Assembly: GCF_900156405.1 (NCBI RefSeq)
Contig: NZ_FTNN01000003.1
Coordinates: 1 to 64,000, forward strand
Direction of reading: 5' to 3'
Origin: Shewanella morhuae
Lineage (GTDB): Bacteria; Pseudomonadota; Gammaproteobacteria; Enterobacterales; Shewanellaceae
Length of the DNA: 64,000 nt
The notes beneath the pieces were generated by a model. It searched no databases, was not told the origin of the DNA, and saw nothing but the letters and a program-made list of their open reading frames with translations. Both the position numbers and the translations under genes were made by a program. Shown here piece after piece: positions 21,960-33,688 of this stretch; within the stretch, counting starts at the first letter, position 1; each line of letters starts with the position of its first letter.

Positions 21960-21987
21960 GCTAATTCATCCTATCCTTTGGTTTTTG

Positions 21988-22013
21988 ATCCACAAATATC
22001 CACTATTTCCCAC
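21988..22013 (-). promoter_or_regulatory. MraZ operator (three GTGG repeats)
   Basis: On the minus strand GTGG occurs three times at an exact 10-bp period (starting at 22013, 22003 and 21993), between the promoter and the mraZ start. This is the spacing of the MraZ boxes known in E. coli and mycoplasmas. Autorepression is inferred from that match. Confidence 0.8.
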
Positions 22014-22021
22014 AACTGCTA

Positions 22022-22051
22022 AGTTTAGGGACAGTCGACAAGCAATGTCAA
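22022..22051 (-). promoter_or_regulatory. mraZ (Pmra) promoter
   Basis: A perfect -35 TTGACA (22051-22046) and a -10 TAAACT (22027-22022) with an 18-bp spacer lie directly upstream of the MraZ boxes on the minus strand. Confidence 0.75.
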
Positions 22052-22581
22052 GGGATGGGATCCTTTTATAAATCCAGTAGGCAAGCGGGTTAGCAGCATG
22101 TTGGGCACTTAAGTGAGTGCCAAGAAAAAACACTAGAAACGAGCTAAACAGAAGGAAGTACAGCAATAAGTACGCTGATATACTCAGCAACCTTTACTTT
22201 TCAGACGTTTGCGATGAAATAAATCGCGGATTATTTCTATTGGTAGAGAGTTTTACCGGTGGATAAATAATCTAAAGCGTACAAAATGATAAAATAAGCC
22301 TCACTTTGGCCTTCTTCGTTAGTCAAAAAAGAGTAAAAAAGAGCATAACAGCTAAATTTAAATTCTAACTAAAGACGTTATAAATTTGTAGGTAATGGAA
22401 AATTAATGTGACAAAAGGGGTGAAGATCAAAAAATAGACAATATTAGCAAAATAATTATAACAATATCGCTTGATGGACCTTTGTCTTTATTCTCTAATA
22501 ATGGCAACAATCAGCACATAGCCTACATATTAACCGAAGTTTGCCGATATGATGGTAACAGGGATAAAACAAGGAGGCGTT
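22052..22581. other. AT-rich non-coding stretch between mraZ promoter and the next gene
   Basis: About 530 bases without a convincing gene. A 74-codon minus-strand frame at 21966-22190 overlaps the mraZ promoter and operator and has no family features, so I treat it as spurious. No clear promoter or terminator was found for either side. Confidence 0.5.
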
Positions 22582-22911
22582 ATGAGTGGATTAGATAGCA
22601 TTTATGCCATGCTGGCTCAGCCAGTCAAAGCGGTGTTGCACCCCAAACGGGTCGTCGACCAAGTTAGCAGTGCTACGGCAAATGCCGCTGATAGCCACGA
22701 GAGCCCGCAATCACAATTACCACCCACATTAGAAGGTCGCGATACTAAGGTTAGAGAACGGCGCAAAGATTCTAATCGTAATAAGAATAAGCAACGCCGC
22801 GCATCGGATGAACCTGAGGTATTAAAAGAAGGTGTTGTGCTTGAAGTAACGGACGATGTCGCTGACATTCAAAAACAATCCAGCCGACACATTATTGATA
22901 TAGAAGTATAA
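22582..22911 (+). CDS. Small uncharacterised hydrophilic protein
   Basis: A 109-residue protein. The ATG at 22582 is chosen because a full AAGGAGG ribosome site lies 5 bases upstream; an earlier in-frame ATG has none. The first 25 residues (MSGLDSIYAMLAQPVKAVLHP) could form an amphipathic helix. The middle is very basic (RERRKDSNRNKNKQRR) and the end acidic and hydrophobic. No domain is recognised. The strong ribosome site argues that it is translated. It converges on glpK. Confidence 0.65.
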   Translation: MSGLDSIYAMLAQPVKAVLHPKRVVDQVSSATANAADSHESPQSQLPPTLEGRDTKVRERRKDSNRNKNKQRRASDEPEVLKEGVVLEVTDDVADIQKQSSRHIIDIEV

Positions 22912-23047
22912 AAATATGCTCAGTGGCGCTATCCACTCAAAATAGCTGCTTTATAAGCATTAACATAAAAGCAGCAATCTAGTTACGACAAAAAACTATG
23001 CCTACGCTCGAGCAGCGACGCGAACCATATTATAAAAGCTAAATACG

Positions 23048-24532
23048 TTAAGTACGAGTTCTGGCGACTGCATCCTGCCAACCGGTATATAAACGCGCCC
23101 GAGTCTCTACGTCAATATTGGGGATAAACTGTTTATCAATACAAGCCTTATGCTCAAGCTCTAAAGCACTGTCCCAAAAGCCCACAGCAAGCCCTGCTAA
23201 AAATGCGGCGCCCAAAGCCGTTGTCTCACAAACACTGGGTCTGAGTACTTCAACATTAGTGATATCGGCTTGAAACTGCATTAAAAAATCATTTGCTACC
23301 GCGCCACCATCAACCTTTAAACGCTTAAGACTCACACCACTATCTTTGGTCATGGCATCGAGCAAATCTCTACTCTGATAGGCTATCGACTCTAACGCCG
23401 CCCGAATAATATGATTACGGTTCGCGCCACGGGTTAATCCAAACAGTGCGCCGCGCGCATTGGGATCCCAATAAGGTGCACCAAGCCCCACAAAGGCAGG
23501 AACGAGATATACACCATGAGTATCTACAACCTTAGAGGCAAAATACTCGGTATCGCTAGCATCACGGATGAGACCCAGTTCATCCCGTAACCATTGAATC
23601 GTCGCGCCGCCCATAAATACTGAACCTTCCAGCGCGTAATTAACTTCCCCCATAGGACCAACTGCAACAGTTGTCAGTAAACCATGGTTCGAACGTACCG
23701 CTTTTGTCCCTGTATTCATCAGCAGGAAACAACCTGTGCCATAGGTATTTTTCGCCATTCCAGGCTCGACACATAACTGACCAAAAAGCGCCGCCTGTTG
23801 ATCGCCCGCAATTCCTGCTACTTGGATTTCACTGCCTTCACCGGCAATCCGAGTGGTGCCATATACACTACAAGATGGTTTAACCTCAGGCAGCATAGAT
23901 AAAGGAATCTCTAAGGCTTTAAGTAATTTATCATCCCAAGCCAGATTATGAATATTAAACAACAGTGTACGGGCCGCATTAGTGGGATCGGTAACATGCA
24001 CTTTGCCTTCGGTTAACTTCCACACCAACCACGTATCAATAGTGCCGAATAACAATTCTCTACGCTCAGCTTGCGCACGAGCATTGGGAACATTGTCGAG
24101 TATCCATTTAATCTTAGTGCCTGAAAAATAAGGGTCGAGTAATAGACCGGTGTTGTCTCGAACATACTCTTCAAGCCCTTGAGCTTTGAGCTGCTCACAG
24201 ATCTCCACACTACGGCGACACTGCCACACTATCGCATTATAGATAGGCTTACCTGTGGCCTTCTCCCAAATGACAGTGGTTTCCCGTTGATTGGTAATAC
24301 CAATAGCAGCCACTTCATCACTATGAATACCCGCTCGCGCTAACACTTCTACCAATACTGAACTTTGACTTGCCCAGATTTCCATAGGATCGTGTTCAAC
24401 CCAACCAGGATTAGGGTATAACTGAGTAAACTCCCGCTGAGACATGCTGACAATATTAGCGTCATGATCAAACACTATCGCCCTAGAGCTTGTCGTACCT
24501 TGATCTAAGGCCACCACGTATTTTTTCTGCAC
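23048..24532 (-). CDS. glpK: GlpK, glycerol kinase
   Basis: GlpK phosphorylates glycerol with ATP to glycerol-3-phosphate in the cytoplasm. The 494-residue FGGY kinase has the N-terminal ATP loop [13 protein letters not shown], the region [10 protein letters not shown], and the C-terminal FGGY-type segment [14 protein letters not shown]. No glpF or glpD is adjacent in the window, so it appears to be a single-gene unit. Confidence 0.98.
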   Translation of the reverse strand: MQKKYVVALDQGTTSSRAIVFDHDANIVSMSQREFTQLYPNPGWVEHDPMEIWASQSSVLVEVLARAGIHSDEVAAIGITNQRETTVIWEKATGKPIYNAIVWQCRRSVEICEQLKAQGLEEYVRDNTGLLLDPYFSGTKIKWILDNVPNARAQAERRELLFGTIDTWLVWKLTEGKVHVTDPTNAARTLLFNIHNLAWDDKLLKALEIPLSMLPEVKPSCSVYGTTRIAGEGSEIQVAGIAGDQQAALFGQLCVEPGMAKNTYGTGCFLLMNTGTKAVRSNHGLLTTVAVGPMGEVNYALEGSVFMGGATIQWLRDELGLIRDASDTEYFASKVVDTHGVYLVPAFVGLGAPYWDPNARGALFGLTRGANRNHIIRAALESIAYQSRDLLDAMTKDSGVSLKRLKVDGGAVANDFLMQFQADITNVEVLRPSVCETTALGAAFLAGLAVGFWDSALELEHKACIDKQFIPNIDVETRARLYTGWQDAVARTRT

Positions 24533-24721
24533 ACTGTTACCCTACTTAAATTATCGAGCTACCACTTTTGCACGACCGAGGAAATGACGGACTACTTAAC
24601 CTATAGAGACGCAGAGCTTATCCCGAACTCAGGTTGCTTATCTTATAAATATATTTGTAATTGAACCCCATGACCAGCAGCGTGTTGTATAAATATGCTT
24701 ACCAAATAAAATAACACCCAC

Positions 24722-24751
24722 AAAAAAGCCCTGAAAATTCAGGGCTTTTTT
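24722..24751 (-). terminator. Terminator downstream of the FadL-type gene
   Basis: A perfect 14-bp inverted repeat (24722-24735 with 24738-24751) has a GC core AGCCCTGA and long A/T ends, so it can terminate in both directions. It is 15 bases after the porin stop on the minus strand. Confidence 0.9.
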
Positions 24752-24765
24752 ATGAGTAATAAAGA

Positions 24766-26115
24766 TTACATCTTGTAGCTCATTTGGATACCCGCAAGCC
24801 ATACATCACCGCTCGCGTCACCGTTAAAGTTAACTGTCGCTAAGTTCAGTAAGTTTTGCTGTTCGTTGATAGGTGCATTACCCGTGGCTTTGAGGTAAGT
24901 CACCGCAAAATCAACATTCAGGTTTTTAGTTGCCTGATAACCTGCTCCAACAGAGAACCACAGACGGTCAGAGTCTGGGATCGTAGTAGTACGCCACTCA
25001 TCCGTCGCGGCGGTTTGATCTAAAGCCACACCCGCACGGACTAACCAATCATTATTCACTTGATAAGTCGTTCCCAACGCGAAACGCCAGTTATCTTTGA
25101 AATGTTCTTCCTTAACTAAATCAGACTCTAAATCACCTTTAGGTTTAACATCTCCAGGGAAATAAGCCACCAGTTGATCAAATACACTCCAATCTGTCCA
25201 GTTTACGCTAGCATGCATGGCCCAGTTATCGGTCAATTGGTGATGGGAAGCAATTTCAGCAAACGCTGGTAACTCAAGCGGTAAATAGCCTTCAATAGAA
25301 ACATCCTGCCCACCAGTATACAACACACCAGAAGCATGACCATCTAAGTCCAGCTTAACGCCACTGTGGTAAGCAAAACCGATACGGTGAATAGAGTTAA
25401 TCTGCCAGCTTGCCCCTAACTGCCAGCCATAACCGACATCATCACCTTTCATGCTTTTTAGCTCAGTGCCACCAGCAGGTAACATGCCAGCCACTTGAGG
25501 CGGCAGCGCAGGTTTAATACCATCAACCCAACCTGGTAACGATGCACCAATTTCACCTTCACCATAAACAATACGTACACCACCGCCTACGCTGACAGCA
25601 TCATTAATACGGTAAGCAATATTAGGATTAAATTCAACTGTGGTGACCGAAGTCTTATTACCAAAAATAGCGGCGGCATGGGTTGCTGGTAACTCAGTGG
25701 CTAAACCATAGTTTGAATTAATGGCTAAGCCCCAAGTCCATTGGTCATTTAACTGATTTGAATAATAAAAGTTAGGTACAAGCGCATTATCGGCGACATC
25801 CAGCGCATCACCACCTTTCATTTCTACCGGGGTTGGGCTAAGTAGTGGAGAGCTTAGGCTTACATCACCTTTCACATCAACGTTTGGCATTACATAAATG
25901 CCTCCCGCAGATAACTGACGCCCTTCAAGGTAAGTCAGCATGGCAGGATTACGCGCTTGAGCGGAGGCGTTATCCGCCATAGCGGCTTCACCGGCAAAGG
26001 CGCGGCCTAAACCTGTGGCAGAATATTCGGCTAATTGAAAACCAGCGGCGTGGAGTTGAGTCGTTGAAGTTAACAAAGCTGCAGTAACAGCTAAAGTTAG
26101 AAGACGTTTTTGCAT
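24766..26115 (-). CDS. FadL-family outer-membrane transport protein
   Basis: A 449-residue beta-barrel protein with a signal peptide (residues 1-23, cleavage after LHAAG-like AxA). The mature start GFQLAEYSATGLGRAFAGEAA is the FadL family hatch/N-terminal signature, with the NPA motif (ARNPAMLTYL) behind it. The C-terminus ends in an aromatic/hydrophobic strand (IQMSYKM). FadL proteins bring long-chain fatty acids or other hydrophobic compounds across the outer membrane. Single gene with its own terminator; substrate not decidable from sequence. Confidence 0.92.
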   Translation of the reverse strand: MQKRLLTLAVTAALLTSTTQLHAAGFQLAEYSATGLGRAFAGEAAMADNASAQARNPAMLTYLEGRQLSAGGIYVMPNVDVKGDVSLSSPLLSPTPVEMKGGDALDVADNALVPNFYYSNQLNDQWTWGLAINSNYGLATELPATHAAAIFGNKTSVTTVEFNPNIAYRINDAVSVGGGVRIVYGEGEIGASLPGWVDGIKPALPPQVAGMLPAGGTELKSMKGDDVGYGWQLGASWQINSIHRIGFAYHSGVKLDLDGHASGVLYTGGQDVSIEGYLPLELPAFAEIASHHQLTDNWAMHASVNWTDWSVFDQLVAYFPGDVKPKGDLESDLVKEEHFKDNWRFALGTTYQVNNDWLVRAGVALDQTAATDEWRTTTIPDSDRLWFSVGAGYQATKNLNVDFAVTYLKATGNAPINEQQNLLNLATVNFNGDASGDVWLAGIQMSYKM

Positions 26116-26567
26116 TGTTATTCTCTAATAATATTATTGTTATCTGTACTACTTGAATGAGTACTGTGGCGTTCAGGCAAAATAGAGTAAACACTCCATG
26201 TTGAATGCGAAGCAGTTTACTTATGCAGAAGATGTTTGCAACCAAAGGAGATAAAACAGATAAAAACACTAACAAGCCACAGCTTTAAAACAGATTTAGT
26301 GACCGACATCACCATTTAAACAGGATTTAACCTTTTTTAGCTCAATATTTATTCGCAGGAATGGTTGGTGCAAAACTCATAAATTAAAAAATAAACAACA
26401 TAAACATACGCATACACACATAAAAAACTAAAACACTTGTAACGTATTCAAAGTTAATAAATTCAGCATAAATCACTGCCACTTACAAAATAAAAAATAT
26501 GAAAATAATGTTGGTCATTTTATTAGTTTAAATACAGGTAGTTATGATTTTATCGTATTGAGGTTTA
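26116..26567. other. AT-rich intergenic region upstream of the FadL-type gene
   Basis: About 450 bases, strongly AT-rich, must contain the promoter of the FadL-type gene. I could not identify a convincing FadR- or PsrA-type palindrome by eye, and no gene is visible. Confidence 0.5.
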
Positions 26568-26597
26568 AAACAAAAGAGCCTAAGCATACACTTAGGC
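26568..26597 (-). terminator. leuABCD operon terminator
   Basis: GCCTAAG/CTTAGGC (26578-26584 with 26591-26597) followed on the minus strand by TCTTTTGTTTT. It is 45 bases after the leuD stop. Confidence 0.7.
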
Positions 26598-26641
26598 ACT
26601 AAAAAGTTCACATAACAACAGTACAAATGTACGCTGAAATT

Positions 26642-27247
26642 CTAACGGCACCAGCCTTGGATTCGCGTTTCGTATTCACTTATCTGCGCCACATGGGACA
26701 AGGTCAGCCCAATTGCATCTAAACCGTTTAGCAGCTTATGCCTTGCCGATTCTGCCAGCGTAAAACTAAACTCGGCGCCCGACGGTGAAATTACTTTACA
26801 GGCAGTAAGATCAACCGTGATCTCTGCACCTTCTTGCGCCGCCACTTCGTCCATCAACTGACGCACCTGCGCGTGAGTTAATGCCACCGGTAATAAGCCA
26901 TTATTGATTGAGTTACCGTAAAAAATGTCGGCAAAACTGGGAGCAATAATCGCCCGTAGGCCAAAGTCAGCCAGTGCCCAAGGCGCATGTTCTCGGCTTG
27001 AGCCACAACCAAAGTTTTCCTGCGACAACAGAATCGATGCACCTTTATAGCGGTTTTGATTCAATGAAAACTCAGGGTTAGGCTTATCGCCCGCATCATC
27101 TAAATAACGCCAGTCGTGGAATAAGTGCACGCCAAAGCCATCGCGCGTGACCTTAGATAAAAACTGTTTCGGAATGATCTGATCCGTATCGATATTGCTG
27201 CTGTCGATCATGACCGCAAGCCCGGTATGCGTGGTAAAAGGTTGCAT
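26642..27247 (-). CDS. leuD: LeuD, isopropylmalate isomerase small subunit
   Basis: A 201-residue swivel-domain subunit that combines with LeuC to convert 2-isopropylmalate to 3-isopropylmalate. The family motif [13 protein letters not shown] and the [13 protein letters not shown] loop are present. It is the last gene of the leucine operon, 27 bp after leuC. Confidence 0.98.
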   Translation of the reverse strand: MQPFTTHTGLAVMIDSSNIDTDQIIPKQFLSKVTRDGFGVHLFHDWRYLDDAGDKPNPEFSLNQNRYKGASILLSQENFGCGSSREHAPWALADFGLRAIIAPSFADIFYGNSINNGLLPVALTHAQVRQLMDEVAAQEGAEITVDLTACKVISPSGAEFSFTLAESARHKLLNGLDAIGLTLSHVAQISEYETRIQGWCR

Positions 27248-27274
27248 TTACTTCTCCTCTTGGGGTTACGGTAA

Positions 27275-28680
27275 TTAGTAAGGTTTGCGAATATCAACAA
27301 AATGCCCAGCCACCGCAGCGGCAGCGGCCATTGCTGGACTCACTAAATGGGTGCGACTACCACGGCCTTGGCGACCTTCGAAGTTACGGTTACTGGTCGA
27401 GGCGCAGCGATCGCCCGCTTCTAATCTGTCATCGTTCATCGCTAAACACATAGAGCACCCTGGTAAACGCCATTCAAATCCCGCTTCGATAAAGATTTTG
27501 TCTAAGCCTTCGGCTTCAGCTTGCGCTTTCACTTGACCAGAACCGGGCACCACAATCGCGGTGACGCCACTCGCCACTTTACGGCCTTTAGCATGCATAG
27601 CTGCGCTGCGTAAATCTTCAATACGCGAGTTAGTGCAAGAACCGATAAACACCTTGTTGATACTGATATCCGTCATCGGAGTGCCTGCATTTAGGCCAAT
27701 ATATTCTAAAGCCTTTTCCATACTCGCACGGGTACTTGGATTGGCTTCATGACTAGGATCTGGCACTTTACCATCGATTGCCACAACTTGGCCGGGGTTA
27801 GTGCCCCAGGTTAGTTGCGGCGCAATATCGGCGGCATCGAGTATCACAGTCGCATCAAACACCGCACTGTCGTCGGTTTTAATCGATTTCCAGTGAGCGA
27901 CGGCTTCAAGCCAATCTTCGCCCTTTGGCGCAAACTCGCGACCTTCTAAATAGTCGAAAGTAGTTTGATCTGGCGCGACCATGCCTGCCTTGGCACCCAT
28001 TTCAATCGCCATGTTACACACTGTCATGCGGCCCTCCATAGACAGAGCTTCAATCGCCTCACCACAAAACTCAACTACATAACCTGTGCCGCCATCCATG
28101 CCGATTTTACCAATAATCGCCAACACAATATCTTTAGCGGTGACGCCATCAGTCACCTGACCACGCACTTCAATCTTCATGGTCTTAGCTTTTAACTGAC
28201 GCAAAGTTTGCGTTGCTAACACGTGCTCAACTTCTGATGTGCCAATCCCAAATGCCAATGCACCAAAGGCGCCGTGGGTTGCGGTATGGGAGTCGCCACA
28301 AACAATCACCGTTCCGGGCAGGGTAATGCCCAGCTCTGGGCCCATTACATGCACTATTCCTTGATTAGGATGATGAATGTCGTATAGGCGTACGCCAAAG
28401 TCTTTACAGTTTTGCGCTAACGTTTCAACTTGGGTGCGTGCCATCGGACTTAGGGCGTCTAAGCTGGCGCTGCGGGTCGATGTGTTGTGATCCATAGTGG
28501 CAAAGGTTTTTTCCGGTGCGCGCAGTTTACGGCCCGCCACCTTCAAACCACTGAATGCTTGTGGAGAGGTCACTTCATGGACTAAGTGCCTGTCGACATA
28601 AATGATTGGCGCTTCACCCTCAGGAGAAGCAACGATATGAGCATCCCACACTTTTTGATACAAGGTCTTTGCGTTTGTCA

Positions 28681-28681
<1 letters not shown>
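27275..28681 (-). CDS. leuC: LeuC, isopropylmalate isomerase large subunit
   Basis: A 468-residue aconitase-fold subunit that holds the 4Fe-4S cluster. The three cluster cysteines are visible in [11 protein letters not shown] and in [10 protein letters not shown]. Substrate-site motifs such as [15 protein letters not shown] are intact. The start overlaps the leuB stop by one base. Confidence 0.98.
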
Positions 28682-29838
<1,157 letters not shown>

Positions 29839-29845
29839 TTAGCGA

Positions 29846-31414
29846 CTACACGCCGCCTAGCTCTCGACTTTTTTGCATGTTTTGTTTGTAATCAGCGACC
29901 TTGTCTGCACGACAGGTTAAGTTCATCACATGCACTAAAGCGCGCGCCGAAGCTTCAACCACATCGGTAGCTAAACCCACGCCATGGAAATTTTGCTCGT
30001 GATAAACCGCAGTAATATCCACTTGGCCTAAGGCATCTTGACCTACGCCCTTAGCACCTAACTTATAGCTGATGATGTCGATGCGGCGATCCGTTGCACG
30101 GGCAATGGCGTTATAGGCAGCATCTACAGGACCATTGCCCGTTGCAGCTTCAGTTTTAATTTCACCATCCACTTCGATACGCACTGTGGCAGTGGCAACG
30201 CCTTCTGTAGAGTCAGACTGCACCACTAATTGCTGCAATTGGTAGTGGTTATCCTCTTCGGCTTGAGCTTCCATAAAAGCTAGAGCCTCTAAATCATAAT
30301 CAAATACTTGGCCTTTCTTATCTGCTAATTTTAGAAACTCTTCGTACAGGGAGTCCATATTGTAATCGTGCTCGCTATAACCCATTTCCTCCATACGATG
30401 CTTAATGACATGGCGGCCTGATCGCGAGGTCATGTTCAAGTTATTACGATTTAAGCCTATGCTTTCTGGCGTCATGATTTCATAGGTATTTTGCGCTTTT
30501 AACATGCCATCCTGATGGATGCCCGACGAGTGAGTGAACGCATTGGCACCGACAATCGCCTTGTTCGCCTGCACTGGCATATTGCATAACTGGCTGACTA
30601 AATTAGAAGTACGGTGGATTTCCTTAGCGTTAATGCCGGTTTCTAGCCCTAACATCCCCTTGCGCGTTGCTAAAATCATCGCGATTTCTTCCAATGAACA
30701 GTTACCCGCACGTTCACCTATGCCATTGATGGTACATTCGATTTGACGAGCACCGTGTTGCACTGCGGTTATCGAGTTAGCCACAGACATACCTAAGTCA
30801 TCGTGGCAATGCACTGAGATCACCGCTTGGTCAATATTAGGTACACGGTTAAATAAGGTTTGAATAATATGGCCAAATTCGCTTGGCACTGTGTAACCAA
30901 CCGTATCGGGTATGTTAATGGTGCGCGCGCCAGCAATAATCGCGGCCTCTACCATACGGCACAGATTATCAATGGGCGTGCGACCCGCATCTTCACAGGA
31001 AAATTCCACATCGTCGGTAAAGCGACGGGCGTATTTAACTGCACTCACCGCCATTTCTAACACTTGATCGAAGGAGCGCTTTAGCTTGCTTTCCACATGA
31101 ATGGTCGATGTAGAGATAAACGTATGAATACGGAATTGCTCTGCAACAGACAGCGCCTGCGCCGCTGCATCAATGTCCTTTTCAAGTGCACGAGCTAAAG
31201 CACAAACACGGCTATTTTTAATGGTGCGCGCGATAGTTTGTACCGACTCAAAATCGCCGGGTGAGGAAACCGGAAAACCGACTTCCATCACATCAACACC
31301 GAGACGTTCCAGCGCGATAGCGATTTGTAACTTTTCTTTGACCGTAAGGCTGGCGGCTAACGCCTGCTCGCCATCACGTAAGGTCGTATCAAATATAATG
31401 ACTCTGTTAGACAT
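29846..31414 (-). CDS. leuA: LeuA, 2-isopropylmalate synthase
   Basis: LeuA condenses acetyl-CoA with 2-ketoisovalerate, the committed step of leucine synthesis. The 522-residue product has the catalytic TIM-barrel start [12 protein letters not shown], the metal-binding HCHDDLGM and a C-terminal LeuA dimer/regulatory domain (about 390-510) for leucine feedback inhibition. A GGAG ribosome site precedes the ATG. Transcription passes through the leuL leader and attenuator. Confidence 0.98.
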   Translation of the reverse strand: MSNRVIIFDTTLRDGEQALAASLTVKEKLQIAIALERLGVDVMEVGFPVSSPGDFESVQTIARTIKNSRVCALARALEKDIDAAAQALSVAEQFRIHTFISTSTIHVESKLKRSFDQVLEMAVSAVKYARRFTDDVEFSCEDAGRTPIDNLCRMVEAAIIAGARTINIPDTVGYTVPSEFGHIIQTLFNRVPNIDQAVISVHCHDDLGMSVANSITAVQHGARQIECTINGIGERAGNCSLEEIAMILATRKGMLGLETGINAKEIHRTSNLVSQLCNMPVQANKAIVGANAFTHSSGIHQDGMLKAQNTYEIMTPESIGLNRNNLNMTSRSGRHVIKHRMEEMGYSEHDYNMDSLYEEFLKLADKKGQVFDYDLEALAFMEAQAEEDNHYQLQQLVVQSDSTEGVATATVRIEVDGEIKTEAATGNGPVDAAYNAIARATDRRIDIISYKLGAKGVGQDALGQVDITAVYHEQNFHGVGLATDVVEASARALVHVMNLTCRADKVADYKQNMQKSRELGGV

Positions 31415-31471
31415 TTCGCTTCTCCATGGAACGTTTCCGTTCGTTATTTAATTTTTAACCGTATTCAGATA

Positions 31472-31501
31472 CAAAAAACCCCGCAACATTTGTGCGGGGT
31501 T
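31472..31501 (-). terminator. leu operon attenuator terminator
   Basis: A GC-rich stem (about 31478-31485 with 31493-31501, core CCCCGCA/TGCGGGG) followed on the minus strand by six T. It lies between the leucine-rich leader peptide and leuA, exactly where an attenuator is expected. Confidence 0.9.
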
Positions 31502-31537
31502 TGTGAATGCTTTGCTTAATTTATCGAGCGTGCAACA

Positions 31538-31606
31538 CTAAGACCTCCGCGTATATTTCGCGAGGAGAGAGAGAAGGAGGTCGAGTTTGCGGTTAATTCT
31601 ATTCAT
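31538..31606 (-). CDS. leuL: LeuL leader peptide
   Basis: A 22-codon frame reading MNRIN RKLDLLLSLLAKYTRRS contains six Leu codons within nine residues, all CTC or CTT. Ribosome stalling at these codons when charged Leu-tRNA is scarce should prevent the downstream terminator. The Leu-codon region can pair with the end of the frame: GACCTCC on the minus strand (31582-31576) is complementary to GGAGGTC (31548-31542), which makes the pause hairpin. Confidence 0.9.
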   Translation of the reverse strand: MNRINRKLDLLLSLLAKYTRRS

Positions 31607-31650
31607 TTAATTTAAATATTTATTCTGTTCAAATTATTTAGGACGGTTAA

Positions 31651-31679
31651 TATTTAACTTGCCTAGCCATGAGTGTCAA
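31651..31679 (-). promoter_or_regulatory. leu operon promoter
   Basis: TTGACA (31679-31674) and TAAATA (31656-31651) with a 17-bp spacer on the minus strand, about 45 bp upstream of leuL. Confidence 0.8.
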
Positions 31680-31922
31680 CCCTAATTTTTTCATGTTTAA
31701 TGGGTTTAGTGGCTTATAAAGCTAATCTAGACTGGTTTTATACTGATATTAGTGACCGATACTATAGAATTAACCAACTGTTTGGATTCAGAAATTATAT
31801 AAATGTGTTAACTTATCTATCTTCGGATAAATAGTTTTTTATGCAAACAATATTGAAGAAAAGTTATAATCCCGTTTCAGTGATTACGGATAGTAGAACT
31901 TACGTATTTTATGGAGTACAAA

Positions 31923-33683
31923 ATGGATTTTCGCGTCATGGTGCTGAGCCTATTTTTATGGCTGTTTCCCTTTGGGGCCAGTGCTATAGACCAGTTAGAT
32001 GAACTGACAGAGCTCGTTTACCAATATCCCAGCAAAGCATTTTCTCAACTTGCTCTCTTAGAAAAAACATTCGCAGCTAGCCATATAAACTCTGATATCA
32101 ACCAACTCAGATTGAGCGTGTTGAAGTGCCAAAACCTGCTACAACTCGGAGAAAATGAAGCGGCAATCAACGTCGCCCAACTGGGTGACGCGCGCGCTAA
32201 GCAACTTAAGCTAGACCAAGCACGCCCTTACTTTTTAATTTGCCAAGCCGATGCCAATCTTAATAACAACAATGTTCAAAATGCCCTACCCTTACTCGAC
32301 TCAGCGATTACTTTAGCTAGGCGCTATCAGCAACCCCAAGCCTTGGTCGATGCCTTACGCTTGCGTGGCCAACTCGACACCGATACCGATAATTTTTCTT
32401 CTGCCATCGAAGATTTACGTTTAGCTATCGATATTTACCCCGATATTCATACTCAAACCCAAAATTGGGTTTGGCCACCACAGGCTTACATCTATGCCGC
32501 TATGGGTAATTTACTCTATGCGACCCATGATTTCCCCCAAGCGATGTATTACACCAATCTAGGGATACAGAGCTCAGATGCTAAAGGGAAAGTTTTACAT
32601 ATCATTTTACGAAATGCGGCCAGAATAGCGCTCGACAATCAAGAATTCGATTACAGCGACCAACTCGAAATGCAAGCAAAAATACTGCTACCTGAACTAG
32701 GTTCGCCGTTAGAGCTTGCTTACAGCTATGCCATTTTGGCCTCAATCGCACTCGATAAAGGCCGTATTGATACTGCCGAAGAGTATATTGCGATAGCAAT
32801 CAATACATTTAAAAAACAAAATCAAAAAGTAGCGATAATGCGCTCCAACCGTCTACTAGCTCAAATACGTTTTGCCCAACACCAAGATGCTGAAGCATTA
32901 GTTCTCATGCATCAAGCCATTGAACAAGGGGAAAGCCTTAATCAATACTCAGATCTCAAAGGATTTTATGGGATCATCAGCGATTATTACTTAGAGCAAG
33001 ATGATTTTAAACAAGCTTATGCCTTCTTGCTTAAACGCTATCGAGCAACAGAACTCGCGAATCAAGAGATGAATAATGCGCGAATATTGCAATTTAAAGC
33101 ACGCCTAAATCAACAAGATATGGGGCCGACTAGCAATGATAATACGCCAGAATCAACCTCTATTTTACAAGAATTAAATGTTGATTGGCTCTATAGCACA
33201 CTATTTTTAATAGCCATACTCTTACTCGGTGGGATGATTTGGTATTTGATTGATAAGCAGAATAATCGCGCATCCCATGCTGACGGTGATGAGCCCATTG
33301 AGACACTGGTTCAGCAGATACTATCGGTATTAAATAATGCTAAACAAGGTAATTACCCGCTATCTTTATTGATCTTTAATGCCAGTCAAATCCGTCAAGT
33401 CGATTTACCCTCATTGCAAGATGAGTTACAACATCGACTGCGAGAACAAGACAAATTAATCCGCTATTCGATGGATGAAATTGTCATTGTTTTACCGCAT
33501 ACCTCGACTGAGGGGGCCCAAAAAGTGATTACTCAATTAGTGGCGTGCATTCAACCTTGGCAAGGCTCGAGCAAGATCAACATTGGTGTCGCTGCTATGC
33601 AACAATTTGATACGTTAGAGTCACTAATAAAGCGGGCTAGCATCAATCAACTGAGTAAAATTAAGAGTGGTGAGAATAATTAA
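31923..33683 (+). CDS. TPR membrane protein with degenerate GGDEF domain
   Basis: A 586-residue protein. The ATG at 31923 is used because GGAG lies 6 bases upstream; an ATG at 31911 lacks a ribosome site. It has a signal peptide (LFLWLFPFGASA), a long periplasmic array of TPR-like helices (about 25-390), one membrane span (WLYSTLFLIAILLLGGMIWYL) and a cytoplasmic domain of about 150 residues. That domain follows the GGDEF fold pattern, but the signature is replaced by YSMDEIVIVLP, so cyclic-di-GMP synthesis is not expected. It may be a sensor or c-di-GMP-fold scaffold (inference). It stands alone between leu and recQ. Confidence 0.75.
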   Translation: MDFRVMVLSLFLWLFPFGASAIDQLDELTELVYQYPSKAFSQLALLEKTFAASHINSDINQLRLSVLKCQNLLQLGENEAAINVAQLGDARAKQLKLDQARPYFLICQADANLNNNNVQNALPLLDSAITLARRYQQPQALVDALRLRGQLDTDTDNFSSAIEDLRLAIDIYPDIHTQTQNWVWPPQAYIYAAMGNLLYATHDFPQAMYYTNLGIQSSDAKGKVLHIILRNAARIALDNQEFDYSDQLEMQAKILLPELGSPLELAYSYAILASIALDKGRIDTAEEYIAIAINTFKKQNQKVAIMRSNRLLAQIRFAQHQDAEALVLMHQAIEQGESLNQYSDLKGFYGIISDYYLEQDDFKQAYAFLLKRYRATELANQEMNNARILQFKARLNQQDMGPTSNDNTPESTSILQELNVDWLYSTLFLIAILLLGGMIWYLIDKQNNRASHADGDEPIETLVQQILSVLNNAKQGNYPLSLLIFNASQIRQVDLPSLQDELQHRLREQDKLIRYSMDEIVIVLPHTSTEGAQKVITQLVACIQPWQGSSKINIGVAAMQQFDTLESLIKRASINQLSKIKSGENN

Positions 33684-33688
33684 TCCCA

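Noticed and set aside
21966..22190. 74-codon hydrophobic minus-strand frame upstream of mraZ
   Set aside because: It covers the mraZ promoter and operator, has no ribosome site and no family features.
26116..26567. FadR/PsrA operator upstream of the FadL-type gene
   Set aside because: Several AT-rich half sites but no clear palindrome matching either consensus.
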